Of a DNA stretch of 64,000 nucleotides, positions 15,264 to 23,761 are shown in pieces. Position 1 is the stretch's first letter. Every line of letters starts with the position of its first letter. A model generated the notes under the pieces. It had not been told where the DNA came from. It did not search any database and saw only the letters and a program-made list of their open reading frames with translations. The DNA is from CAVVIG01 sp050249955. Lineage in GTDB: Bacteria; Acidobacteriota; Vicinamibacteria; Vicinamibacterales; CAVVIG01. The stretch is from contig JBFWPN010000016.1 in NCBI GenBank assembly GCA_050249955.1, forward strand, positions 1 through 64,000, given 5' to 3'. The position numbers and the translations under genes were made by a program.

Positions 15264-15848
15264 TCAGCGCGTCACCCGCTCGACGATCACGGGCACCGGC
15301 CGACACACGGTGTTGCAGACGGGCGAGTGTTCCTGCGCAAACCCGACCAGTGCGTCCAGCTCGGCCGCGCTCGCGTTCTTCGCCTTGATGTCCATCTCGA
15401 CCCGGATCGACTCGTACCCAGGCGCGACATCGTCGAGTGCCAGCAGACCCTGGAGGTCGATGTTGCCGACCAGTCGCGTCGAGATCGACTCGATCTCGAT
15501 GCCGCGCGCCGTTGCGTGGAGCACCGTGGTGGTTGTCACGCAGCCGGCCAGTGCGTGCAGCAGGAACTCCACCGGATTCGCCCCTTCGTTGTGGCCCAGC
15601 AGAACCGGTGGCTCGCCGTTCGTGAACTCGAACGCCTCGGTGCGTGACGTGTCCTCGGCTCCAGCGCCGTAGAAGTCCTTGATCGTCGAGCGGTTCTCAC
15701 CGCCAGATACCCAGCGGTTGCGCGCCCGGAACTCGAACTTCGCGAGCGTGGGGTTGGCCTTCAGGGCCGTCACCGTCTCGACCATCGCCTGCGTGTCGAG
15801 ACCGTTCAGTTCCATCCTGGCTGCCGTTGCCGTCGGTGAAAGTGCCAT
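15264..15848 (-). CDS. OsmC-family peroxiredoxin-like protein, 194 aa
   Basis: OsmC/Ohr-fold protein: FEFRARNRWVSGGENRSTIKDFYG, the GEPPVLLGHNEGANPVEFLL strand-helix and the two redox cysteine sites (ALAGCVTTTTV and EHSPVCNTV) match the family that reduces organic hydroperoxides. The ORF extends upstream, but ATG 15848 is chosen because GGAG lies 7 bases before it and the family begins close to this point. Cytoplasmic, single gene, divergent from the GlxA-type regulator. The 149 bases to the dehydrogenase gene hold only a doubtful hydrophobic ORF. Confidence 0.88.
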   Translation of the reverse strand: MALSPTATAARMELNGLDTQAMVETVTALKANPTLAKFEFRARNRWVSGGENRSTIKDFYGAGAEDTSRTEAFEFTNGEPPVLLGHNEGANPVEFLLHALAGCVTTTTVLHATARGIEIESISTRLVGNIDLQGLLALDDVAPGYESIRVEMDIKAKNASAAELDALVGFAQEHSPVCNTVCRPVPVIVERVTR

Positions 15849-15986
15849 TGCCGTACTCCAGCTTTCGTCTGTCCCCGGCGGCGACATGCCGCCGTTCGCG
15901 ACGATGGTTGTCACGATATCGGGGCGCAGGCGGCACCGTAAGATGGGTTCCTGCCAGAATCGGGCCTTTCGTGCCAGGGGGAGTCG

Positions 15987-17114
15987 ATGCCGGAGACGAC
16001 ACCGATCGAGACCGCCATTGTGGCTGTTCCGGAAACGGCGGGGTCAGCGCTGTACGGGATGGTCGACGTCCTGAGCGCAACCGCGACTGTGTGGCAGACG
16101 CTGATGCGGACCACCCAGGAGCCGATGCCCTTTCGCGTGACGCTCGTGAGCACCAGCCGCGAGCGGTTCCGCTGCGGCCACGGCATTCCGGTCGAACCCG
16201 ATGCCGCCATCCACGATTTGGACCGCGCCGACATTGTCATCGTGCCGGAACTGTGGCTCGGTCCTGACGAGCTGTTGCGGGGACGCTATCCGGCACTGAC
16301 GGACTGGATTCGCGCGCAGTACGACGCTGGCGCGCACGTCTACTCGGCGTGTTCAGGCGCGCTGCTGCTGGCAGAGACGGGACTCCTCGACGGTCGTGAC
16401 GCCACGTCGCACTGGGGCTACCAGGATCTGTTCAGGCGACAGTACCCGCAGATCCGCTTCCATCCGGAGCCCAACCTCTGCTTCGGCGACGCCTCGGGCC
16501 GCATCGTCACCGCCGGCGGGACGACGTCGTGGCACGACCTGGCCCTGCACATCATCGCCAGGCATGTGAGCCCGGGCGAGGCGATGCGCATTGCCAAGGT
16601 CTACCTGCTGAAGTGGCACGACGAAGGACAGCTGCCGTACGAACCGCTGGTGCGTCAGCAGTCGCACGCGGATGCCGTGGTGCGCGGCTGCGAACGGTGG
16701 CTGCAGGAACACTTCCGGGCACCCGGCGCCGTGGCTGGCGTGGTCAGCCACGCGGCGATTCCGGAACGCACGCTGAAGCGGCGATTCAAGCTGGCCACGG
16801 GGCTCGCGATCATCGACTACGTACAGAACCTGCGGCTCGAGGAAGCCAAGCGGCTGCTCGAATCGTCGAACGAACCGGTCGACGAGATCGGCTTTGCGAT
16901 CGGGTACGAGGATCCGTCGTTCTTCCGCCGGCTGTTCAAGCGGCGAACCGGCATCTCACCAGGCCGGTATCGGCGTGTGTTCCAGCCGATCCACCACGGG
17001 ATGCCCGGAGCACTGGCTGCCGGCTCCACAACCCGGGGCGCGCGAACCGGGCCTGCTCCTACAATGGGCGTACAGCGAGGATCTCATGCCGCATCGCGAA
17101 CGACATCGAAGTGA
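15987..17114 (+). CDS. GlxA-type AraC transcription regulator, 375 aa
   Basis: The N-terminal half is a DJ-1/PfpI-like domain (about 8-195) with the nucleophile-elbow cysteine in YSACSGALLLAETGLLDGR. The C-terminal half has two AraC helix-turn-helix motifs (about 225-325: VVSHAAIPERTLKRRFK, VDEIGFAIGYEDPSFFRRLF). GlxA-like proteins regulate genes for small metabolites; the ligand is unknown here. The tail after residue 335 is low-complexity and overlaps the start of the downstream transporter gene by 29 bases. Confidence 0.88.
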   Translation: MPETTPIETAIVAVPETAGSALYGMVDVLSATATVWQTLMRTTQEPMPFRVTLVSTSRERFRCGHGIPVEPDAAIHDLDRADIVIVPELWLGPDELLRGRYPALTDWIRAQYDAGAHVYSACSGALLLAETGLLDGRDATSHWGYQDLFRRQYPQIRFHPEPNLCFGDASGRIVTAGGTTSWHDLALHIIARHVSPGEAMRIAKVYLLKWHDEGQLPYEPLVRQQSHADAVVRGCERWLQEHFRAPGAVAGVVSHAAIPERTLKRRFKLATGLAIIDYVQNLRLEEAKRLLESSNEPVDEIGFAIGYEDPSFFRRLFKRRTGISPGRYRRVFQPIHHGMPGALAAGSTTRGARTGPAPTMGVQRGSHAASRTTSK

Positions 17115-17778
17115 GCGGATCGGCTGGCTTCGCGCCGCCGTGCTCGGCGCCAACGACGGCGTCGTGTCGACGGCGAGCCTGGTCGTGGGTGTGGCCTCGG
17201 CCGACGCCGCCAGGCAGGACGTGCTGCTGGCCGGTGTCGCCGGGCTCGTGGCGGGAGCGCTGTCGATGGCGGCTGGCGAGTACGTGTCGGTGAGTTCGCA
17301 GGCCGACACCGAGAAGGCCGACCTCGCCCGCGAGCGGCACGAGCTGGAGACCCAACCCGAAGCCGAGGAAGACGAGCTCACCGGGATCTACGTGCGCCGT
17401 GGGCTGGATCCGGATCTGGCCAGGGCTGTGGCGCGGCAGTTGACGGCAAAAGGGGCGCTGGCCGCTCACGCCCGCGACGAACTGGGTCTCACCGACGAAC
17501 TCGCGGCGCGTCCCCTCCAGGCCGCCCTGGCGTCGGCGGCCACCTTCGCCGTCGGGGCTGGTGTTCCCATCCTGGCGATCCTCCTGGCCCCGGCCACCGC
17601 GCTGGTGCCTGCGGTCTCCGTCGTGTCGCTGCTGTGCCTGGTTGTTCTCGGCGCGCTCGCTGCCGGGATCGGGGGCGCACCCATCGTCGTGGGCGCCGTC
17701 AGGGTCACGACCTGGGGCGTGCTGGCCATGCTGGCCACGGCGGCCGTGGGCCGGCTGTTCGGCACGCCGGTGGGCTGA
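17086..17778 (+). CDS. VIT1/CCC1-family Fe/Mn transporter, 230 aa
   Basis: Membrane protein with the VIT signature at the first helix (RAAVLGANDGVVSTASLVVGVA) and the second (GLVAGALSMAAGEYVSVSSQAD), a Glu-rich cytoplasmic metal-binding arm (ELETQPEAEEDELTGIY), and three C-terminal helices. The family moves Fe2+ or Mn2+ across the cytoplasmic membrane, usually out of the cytosol. The ORF opens earlier, but ATG 17086 precedes the conserved start and follows AGCGAGG. It overlaps the regulator gene, suggesting co-transcription and perhaps control by it. Confidence 0.88.
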   Translation: MPHRERHRSERIGWLRAAVLGANDGVVSTASLVVGVASADAARQDVLLAGVAGLVAGALSMAAGEYVSVSSQADTEKADLARERHELETQPEAEEDELTGIYVRRGLDPDLARAVARQLTAKGALAAHARDELGLTDELAARPLQAALASAATFAVGAGVPILAILLAPATALVPAVSVVSLLCLVVLGALAAGIGGAPIVVGAVRVTTWGVLAMLATAAVGRLFGTPVG

Positions 17779-17843
17779 GCGGACCCCGCGAGAGGTCGCG
17801 CCCAGCCTCGCCGTGCGTGTGAACGCCGAAGCGCCGGCAGGTG

Positions 17844-18542
17844 TTACGGAAGCACGCAGGTGCCGCTGCCACCGTCGCGCACGTAGTAGTCCACGCTGAC
17901 GAACCCATTGGCGGCCGAGATCACGTTCATGCCCGCGTCGAGGAAGACCGGGGTGTGCGGACGGGTGGCGCTGAGCTGCGTGAGCGGCTGGCCATTCACC
18001 GACACATTCAGCAGGTAGCCGCCGTTGTCGAACAGGTTCACGTAGGGTTGTGCGCGGCCCGTCGCCCCGTTCCACGCACAGCCGGCAGCCACGGTCGCGT
18101 ACGACTTCCCGCTCGCCGCGTATTCCAGCGTCCCATCCGCGCTGAACGTGTTCCCCGACGTGTCAGGCAGCGTGCACATGCCTGGCTGGACCGAGAACGT
18201 GTAGGCATCCGCCGTCTTCCGGTTGAGCGAGACGAGCACGGTGCTGGTGCCTTCGGTCAGCCAGACATCGACCGCCGGCGCGGCGCTGGTGACGGTGGCC
18301 ACCTGCATGCCGTTCAACGAGACCGTCGCGCTCGTGGTGCGCTTCGGGTTGAAGAGTCCGGCCTGCACGACCGGCGTGAGCTGGCCGCTCGACGGATCGG
18401 CGGCACAGGTGACCGTCGTCGACGCGAAGGTCCTGCCGCTCGGACCGATCTGCACGGTCGTGGCAGCCAGCGCGGGCGCGGCCAGGATGCTGGTGAGGAG
18501 CAGGGCCGAGAGGGTGGGCAGTGCGGGTCGGAACTGGATCAT
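17844..18542 (-). CDS. Secreted beta-rich protein of unknown function, 232 aa
   Basis: N-terminal signal peptide (MIQFRPALPTLSALLLTSILAAPALA). The mature protein is rich in Thr, Val, Gly and Asn, with two similar halves of about 100 residues, each containing NLF/GLF, VSLNG or VSVNG and a cysteine near the end. It is possibly a duplicated carbohydrate- or surface-binding beta-sandwich. I do not recognise the family. The ORF continues far upstream, but ATG 18542 is the only start that gives a signal peptide. Divergent from the following gene. Confidence 0.65.
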   Translation of the reverse strand: MIQFRPALPTLSALLLTSILAAPALAATTVQIGPSGRTFASTTVTCAADPSSGQLTPVVQAGLFNPKRTTSATVSLNGMQVATVTSAAPAVDVWLTEGTSTVLVSLNRKTADAYTFSVQPGMCTLPDTSGNTFSADGTLEYAASGKSYATVAAGCAWNGATGRAQPYVNLFDNGGYLLNVSVNGQPLTQLSATRPHTPVFLDAGMNVISAANGFVSVDYYVRDGGSGTCVLP

Positions 18543-18767
18543 TGGAGACGTCCTCGACGTGCTGGGCGATCCCGCGGGCGACGTTGTGCCGCCGCCGGAT
18601 CGCGACCGGGGGTGCAGCAACGTATATCCCTCGCGCGTGAGACCAGCATTAGAGCGCGCGACACGCAGGCATTCGAGGAACGGCCACGACCGGATCCGCG
18701 TTCCGATCGAGCTGGGGAGTGGTGTATAAGTTCTCCATAAATCAGCATGTTCACTGGAGGACTCGAT

Positions 18768-19403
18768 ATGAAGCGTACGTTGTGCACTGCAGCGCTTGTC
18801 TGCCTGACGGCTCTCACGCTTGCAGCGCAGCAGGCTCCCGCGGGCTGGAAGCAGCGGCTCGACCGCAGCACCAGCGCGTCGGACCCTGACGGTTCCGGCA
18901 CCGTGAAGTTCGTGACCATGGGCGGCGGTCTCCATGCCACCAACCCGGCCGCCGCGGTCTACTGGAACCCGGCCAACACGGCCACCGGCAACTACACCGT
19001 GAAGGCGAGCTTCAAGCTCGTCAAGCCGAGCAGCCACACCAACTACTACGGGCTCGTCTTCGGCGGCAGCGAACTCGAGGGAGCGAACCAGAGCTACATC
19101 TACTTCACGGTCGGACAGGACGGCACGTGGCTCCTGAAGCGCCGCGACGGTGATGCGAATGCGCCCACCATCCAGGCCAAGACCGCGAGCGACGCCGTGA
19201 AGAAGCCGGGCGCCGACGGCACCTCCGTCAACGATCTCGAGGTGCGCGTCCAGGCCAGCAAGATCGACTACGTCGTGAACGGCACCGTGGTCCACTCGAC
19301 GCCGAAGACCGGCATGACCGCGAAGACCGACGGCATTGCCGGCATCCGGGTGAACCACCAGCTCGAGGTGCACATCGACGGGTTCAGCGTCAGCAAGCAG
19401 TAG
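18768..19403 (+). CDS. Secreted LamG/DUF1080-like protein, 211 aa
   Basis: Signal peptide (MKRTLCTAALVCLTALTLAA) followed by a concanavalin-type beta-sandwich: NYTVKASFKLVKP, YYGLVFGGSELEG, YIYFTVGQDGTWLLKRRDG, NDLEVRVQASKIDYVVNG, GIAGIRVNHQLEVHIDGF. The pattern is like DUF1080/3-keto-glycoside hydrolase-like domains that bind or cleave sugars, but catalytic residues cannot be assigned. ATG 18768 has GGAGG 9 bases upstream, preferred over the earlier in-frame ATG. Periplasmic or extracellular. Confidence 0.7.
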   Translation: MKRTLCTAALVCLTALTLAAQQAPAGWKQRLDRSTSASDPDGSGTVKFVTMGGGLHATNPAAAVYWNPANTATGNYTVKASFKLVKPSSHTNYYGLVFGGSELEGANQSYIYFTVGQDGTWLLKRRDGDANAPTIQAKTASDAVKKPGADGTSVNDLEVRVQASKIDYVVNGTVVHSTPKTGMTAKTDGIAGIRVNHQLEVHIDGFSVSKQ

Positions 19404-19454
19404 CGACGGCGCCGGTACGGAAGGTGAGGTCCGGCCGGGTGGCCGGGGCTGGGG

Positions 19455-19483
19455 CGAGCCCGCAGCATCGCGCTGCGGGCTCG
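19455..19483. terminator. Bidirectional hairpin between convergent genes
   Basis: CGAGCCCGCAGC (19455-19466) and GCTGCGGGCTCG (19472-19483) form a perfect 12-bp stem with a 5-base loop between two converging genes. Confidence 0.7.
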
Positions 19484-19494
19484 GTTCGGAACGG

Positions 19495-20586
19495 TTACTT
19501 CGCCGCGGCGGGCGCGATGCTCGGCACGGCCGGCATCTTCCCCTGGCCTTCGACGAGCCGGCGGGCGAGGTGGTTGACGACCGTGGCGCGGTTGCGGATC
19601 GACTCGACGTAGGCCGCGCGCAGCAGCTGCTCCCGACGACCCTTCAGCGTGCTGGCAATACCCTCCTTCACTTCGGGCATGCTCAGGTCGCGCTGACCCT
19701 TGGCCTGCTTGTCCACGAGCGCCACGATCGTGAAGCCACCCTCCATCGCCACCACGTTCACCGAGCCGGGCTGTGCCTTGAGCACGGCATCGCGGAGCGG
19801 CTTCGGCGCCTGATTCAGCGCCGACAGGGGCACCAGGCCCACGTCGCCACCGCGCGGACCCGACTCGGGGTCTTCGGAGAAGTCCATCGCCAGGTCGGGG
19901 AACGCCGCGCCGGCCTTCATCCGCTCCATGATCATCTGCACCTTCGCCTGCGCCGCCTGCGGCGTGGTGGCATCGTCGCCCGTGCGGTTGGCGATCTGCT
20001 GATCCTTCTGGCCCGTGACGACGATCTGCGCGATGCGGAAGGAGTCCTCGGGCAGGTTGAACTGCGCCCTGTTCGCGTTGAAGAAGTCGGTCACTTCCTG
20101 GTCGGTGACCGTGATCTTCGAGGTCACCTCGCGCTCGAGCACCTTCTGCGCGAGCAGGTCGCGGCGCACCCCTTCGCGCATGTCGGCCGCCGTGAGGTTG
20201 CGCGCCGACAGCTCCTTGTTGAACGCGTCGTCCGGGATGTTCTTCTTGCCCTCGTTGTAGGCGGTGTCGACCTCGCTGTCGGGAAGCTGGATGTTCAGCT
20301 CCTTCGCCTTGGCAAGCATGATGTCCTCGGCGATCACCTGATCGAGCAGGTTCAGCTTCGCGGTCATCGCCTCGTCATCGGAGACCTGCTGGCCGGCGGG
20401 CGTCAGGCGACGATAGGCCTTCTCGACCTCCTCGCGCCGAATCTCTCGGCCGTCGACCGTGGCCCACACGTCGGGTGACACCGGCGGGGGCGGCGGAGGC
20501 GCCGCGGGCTGTGACTGGCAGGCGCCGGCCGTGACGGCCAGGGCGAGCACGAACGGGTGCAGGGCACGACGATCGAGATTGAGCAT
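19495..20586 (-). CDS. SurA/PpiC-like peptidyl-prolyl isomerase lipoprotein, 363 aa
   Basis: A lipoprotein signal (ALAVTAGAC, lipidated Cys23) followed by a Pro-rich linker, a SurA-type N-terminal chaperone domain (about 40-165) and a parvulin rotamase domain (about 175-310: RIAQIVVTG, DFSEDPESGPRGGDVGLVPLSAL, GGFTIVALVDK). It should fold outer-membrane or periplasmic proteins from a membrane anchor. It is the last of the minus-strand group 23701-19495, 77 bases after the lysozyme-like gene, and may have its own promoter. Confidence 0.88.
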   Translation of the reverse strand: MLNLDRRALHPFVLALAVTAGACQSQPAAPPPPPPVSPDVWATVDGREIRREEVEKAYRRLTPAGQQVSDDEAMTAKLNLLDQVIAEDIMLAKAKELNIQLPDSEVDTAYNEGKKNIPDDAFNKELSARNLTAADMREGVRRDLLAQKVLEREVTSKITVTDQEVTDFFNANRAQFNLPEDSFRIAQIVVTGQKDQQIANRTGDDATTPQAAQAKVQMIMERMKAGAAFPDLAMDFSEDPESGPRGGDVGLVPLSALNQAPKPLRDAVLKAQPGSVNVVAMEGGFTIVALVDKQAKGQRDLSMPEVKEGIASTLKGRREQLLRAAYVESIRNRATVVNHLARRLVEGQGKMPAVPSIAPAAAK

Positions 20587-20663
20587 CCGGTCATTGTACG
20601 CGGGGGCGCGGGGTTTTTGCCGCCTGCCGCGTGTCCACCTTCAGGTGGACTGCAGCGGGGTGC

Positions 20664-21839
20664 CTACGCCAGCAGCGTCTCGCCGCGCGCCAGGGCCTGC
20701 CGCACCCGGCCCACATCGTCGGACATGTCGCCGCGTACGAGCTTGTCGACCCCGCGGACGCCGACGTTGCGCAGCATGTAGAAGTGGATGTTGGCCCGCT
20801 GCCGATCGGCAACCGCGTGGGGCACGCCCTCGAGGATGCCCACGCGTCGGCTTTCGGCATCGGCACGCCACGGCGGCGACGCACAGCGTCCGCGCTCCTC
20901 CACCGCAATTCGCACGAGGTGCTCCTGGGTCCTCGGTTTCTCGGCGGCCACCCGAGCCTGGATGGCAGACCACGCCTTGTCGAGGCTGCCCTGCTGCACC
21001 ACGAGGTCGTAGAGGGCGCAGATGCACCGAAGCCGGTCGATCTTCACGCCAGGGACGAGCTTCTCGAGCGCGGTGATCGCCCGGGCGGCCTTGCCGCCGT
21101 AGTCGCGCAGGATGCTCTCCGCGGTGATCTCCCGGAACAGCGGCACCCGCCCGACGGCCTGGAAGTAGCCCTTCCAGGGTTCCACCACGTCGTGGTTGCC
21201 GCGGCCGGTCGAGATGCTCGTGGCCCAGGCGAGCTGCTGCTTCACCGGGCTGTCGAGCACCCGCCGGAACTCCTCGTAGTCGTCCGGATCGGTGAAGCAC
21301 TGGCGCAGCCCGGGCTCGTCCTTCTCGATGAAGCGGCGGAAGAGCGGGACCAGCGTGCCGCTGCCGAAGTTCACCTGCGCCGGCCCGAACGACAACCCGG
21401 CGCCATCGAAGTTGCCGGTCACCTGCTGGAACTTGTCGCCTGCCGTCTCGAACGCCGCCGTCACCGAGAATGCGGTCTCGAGCGCCTGGTCGAGCCCGAC
21501 TTCCGGCAGGTCGTCGGCCGGGATCTCCACGTGGAACCCCTCGGCGGTCGGCTCGAAGGTGGTGAACACGCCGCGGTCGCACAGGCCCCGCGCCGCCGTG
21601 CGCAGATCCTCCGGACGATCGCAGGCGACGATGGCACCGACACCGTTGGAGATGACGCGCTTCACCGACAGCGGCCGGCCGAGCCGGTCGCGCAGCAGCT
21701 GCAGCGCCGACACCAGCTCGCGGTGCACGCGAATGGCGCCACCGGGATCGCGGAACTCACGCACCCGAAACGCGGGCGTCAGGCGCAGGTTGTCCTCGCC
21801 GCCCACCACGAACTCACCATCCCAGTCCACAGTCCACAT
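20664..21839 (-). CDS. M15-like plus lysozyme-like protein, 391 aa
   Basis: The N-terminal 110 residues (FRVREFRDPGGAIRVHRELV, ALQLLRDRLGRPLSV) resemble the peptidoglycan-peptidase M15/DUF882 fold. From about 128 on, AAFETAGDKFQQVTGNFDGAG and LSFGPAQVNFGSGTL look like a lysozyme/chitosanase-like domain with Glu131 as a candidate acid. No signal peptide. It follows the DUF3037 gene with only 2 bases between. Cell-wall cleavage is inferred from these resemblances only; an exported or injected lysin is possible given the DUF4255 gene upstream. Confidence 0.5.
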   Translation of the reverse strand: MWTVDWDGEFVVGGEDNLRLTPAFRVREFRDPGGAIRVHRELVSALQLLRDRLGRPLSVKRVISNGVGAIVACDRPEDLRTAARGLCDRGVFTTFEPTAEGFHVEIPADDLPEVGLDQALETAFSVTAAFETAGDKFQQVTGNFDGAGLSFGPAQVNFGSGTLVPLFRRFIEKDEPGLRQCFTDPDDYEEFRRVLDSPVKQQLAWATSISTGRGNHDVVEPWKGYFQAVGRVPLFREITAESILRDYGGKAARAITALEKLVPGVKIDRLRCICALYDLVVQQGSLDKAWSAIQARVAAEKPRTQEHLVRIAVEERGRCASPPWRADAESRRVGILEGVPHAVADRQRANIHFYMLRNVGVRGVDKLVRGDMSDDVGRVRQALARGETLLA

Positions 21840-21841
21840 GC

Positions 21842-22273
21842 CTACGCTCCGTGTTGTTGGTCGGTCTCGCGACCTGCGTCAGTCTGCCTGCGCCGCACCA
21901 TCCTGTCCATCAGCTGTTCGAGGCAGCGAGCGGGATCGCTCGTGCGACCGGTGTGCACCGGCGACGGCTGGATGATGGTGCTCCTCGGGGCGACGAGCCA
22001 GCGAAAGCGTGCCCGCGGATCGAGGGCCGCAATCGGCCCGCCATCGGCATTGCCCCGGCAGACCGCGGGAATGACCGAGAGGTTGGCGTGCAGCGTCGCC
22101 AGGTCTGCCTCGGGGTCCAGTGCGCGCAGCAGCGTCTCGTCCGGCTCGATGCGGGCATCGAGGTAGCCCGCGTCGGGACACGACAGGATCACGCCCACGT
22201 TGATCTGCTCGCCGCGGTCGACCCTGGGCACCACCCGGATCACCGCGTAGTCGTACGTGAACTCAGCGGGCAC
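21842..22273 (-). CDS. DUF3037 protein, 143 aa
   Basis: Begins YDYAVIRVVPRVDRGEQINVGVILSCPDAGYLDARI, the typical DUF3037 opening, and has the family's all-alpha/beta middle with RFRWLVAPRSTIIQPSPVHTG. DUF3037 genes are commonly found next to HipA-like kinase genes, as here. The GTG start at 22273 overlaps the kinase stop by 11 bases, so the two are coupled. The role is unknown; partner or modulator of the kinase is the usual inference. Confidence 0.85.
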   Translation of the reverse strand: MPAEFTYDYAVIRVVPRVDRGEQINVGVILSCPDAGYLDARIEPDETLLRALDPEADLATLHANLSVIPAVCRGNADGGPIAALDPRARFRWLVAPRSTIIQPSPVHTGRTSDPARCLEQLMDRMVRRRQTDAGRETDQQHGA

Positions 22274-23054
22274 CGGCGGCCTCCGTGGCGAAGGCCCTCG
22301 GCGCCTCGAGGCGGCGGGTCAGGTACTGCACGTACGCCTGGCGCACGGCCGCGGCCGTGCGCTCCTCGGCGCCACCCGCATCGTGAGTCAGCCACGCGTC
22401 CGGCACGAGCGCGAGCACGTCCTCGATCGCGCTCTGCGTGAAGACCGCAGCGAGCCGTTCGTCCTCCTCGACGATCCGGGACGCGGCACCGAGCAGGACG
22501 TGGTCCCTGATGAGCGGGAAGGGTGCCCGGGCCCGTCCGGTGTGGACGTCCCATCCCGGCGTGTGGTGGAAGTACAACGTCGCCCCATGGTCGATCAGCC
22601 ACGGCTGGCGATGCCACATGAGCATGTTGGTGTTCCTGGCGCTCCGGTCCACGTTGCTGACGAAGGCATCGAACCAGACGATGCGCGAGGCCAGGTCGGG
22701 GTTCATGCGGTGCACCGCCGGGTCGAAGCTGACCGATCCGGGGAGGTAGTCGATGGCGAGGTTCAGGCCGTTGCTGTCGTAGATGAGCTGATGGATCTCC
22801 GGGTCGGGCTCCGTGCGCGCCAGATCCCGATCCAGCTCTGCGAAGACGATCTCCGGCACGGGCAGCCCCAGCACCCGCGCGAGTTCGCCCGACACCAGCT
22901 CGGCGATCAGCGCGCGTGGCCCCTGGCCGGCCCCCCGGAACTTCAGGACATACATGCCCTCGTCATCCGCGTCCACGATCGCGGGCAGGGAGCCACCTTC
23001 GCGGAGCGGCGTGACGTAGCGGGTGACCCGGACGGTCCGGAGCGCGGTGGACAC
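22263..23054 (-). CDS. HipA-like kinase, 263 aa
   Basis: HipA_2-type kinase: MYVLKFRGAGQG (ATP-binding Lys), ELVSGELARVLGLPVPE, the catalytic WFDAFVSNVDRSARNTNML (Asp and Asn) and the metal-binding WLIDHGATLYFHH. Related full-length HipA phosphorylates glutamyl-tRNA synthetase in toxin systems; the short stand-alone type paired with DUF3037 has no firm target. The GTG at 23054 is chosen over the ATG at 23165 because conserved sequence begins just after it and it avoids overlap with the upstream gene; this is not certain. Confidence 0.82.
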   Translation of the reverse strand: MSTALRTVRVTRYVTPLREGGSLPAIVDADDEGMYVLKFRGAGQGPRALIAELVSGELARVLGLPVPEIVFAELDRDLARTEPDPEIHQLIYDSNGLNLAIDYLPGSVSFDPAVHRMNPDLASRIVWFDAFVSNVDRSARNTNMLMWHRQPWLIDHGATLYFHHTPGWDVHTGRARAPFPLIRDHVLLGAASRIVEEDERLAAVFTQSAIEDVLALVPDAWLTHDAGGAEERTAAAVRQAYVQYLTRRLEAPRAFATEAAGAR

Positions 23055-23128
23055 CCCGCTATTCTGCACCGCGCGGGTCGATTGCGTGCGGCCATGCGCG
23101 GGTACGCGGCCGGCGCCGTGCACGGCCG

Positions 23129-23701
23129 CTAGAGGGAGACGCCGTCCACGTCCAGCACCACGCACGGGCGGAGCGGGGTGCGGAGCCCCTGCCAGAGCTG
23201 TGCGCAGTCGGTCAGGGAGAGCGGGCGGAGCGTGATCGTCAGGTGATCCACGGTCTCGGCGAGCGTGAGCGCCTCGCGCCGGAACACCCTGGGCATGCTG
23301 CCGGACGGATCGTCCGAGTCGGGATCGAGCATGTGACGGATGTCAGCCGGAGCGAGGACCGGCACGCGGCGAACGGCGGCGAGCACCTGGCCAAGCAGGA
23401 TGTCCGCGTCGAGCGGCAGGATCCCGTGCGCCGACACCAGGTACGAGAGCCGGACCGGCATGGCGTCCCCCGCCGCGGCGCCCGGGGCCGGCCGGTCGCG
23501 CAGCAGCGCGGCGCCGGGCTGCACGTCGCACAGGAAGACGTTGACCAGCGGTCCGGTCTCGTCCGTGACGGCCACGTGATCGGGGGGGAGCGTGATCACC
23601 CGCGTGCGTGGGAGCTCGGGTGTCCACTCGCCGCCGACCGCTGCCTGGATGTGGATGCGGAGCAGGGCGGTGACGGCTGCGAGGGCGAGTGGTGTGCTCA
23701 T
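23129..23701 (-). CDS. DUF4255 (Pvc16 N-terminal domain) protein, 190 aa
   Basis: The N-terminus LALAAVTALLRIHIQAAV, then VAVTDETGPLVNVFLCDVQPGAALLRD and the RLSYLVSAHGILPLDADILLGQVLAA helix match DUF4255. This domain is found in the tail-terminator-like proteins of extracellular contractile injection systems. No tube, sheath or baseplate genes are present in the window, so it is an orphan here. It is the first gene of the minus-strand group and is divergent from cysH, with 60 bases between them. Confidence 0.75.
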   Translation of the reverse strand: MSTPLALAAVTALLRIHIQAAVGGEWTPELPRTRVITLPPDHVAVTDETGPLVNVFLCDVQPGAALLRDRPAPGAAAGDAMPVRLSYLVSAHGILPLDADILLGQVLAAVRRVPVLAPADIRHMLDPDSDDPSGSMPRVFRREALTLAETVDHLTITLRPLSLTDCAQLWQGLRTPLRPCVVLDVDGVSL

Positions 23702-23761
23702 CAGCGTGGGTGTCCTCGTGCGATTGCGGGCAGGTTCACTCCGATGATACGTTCACAGGCC

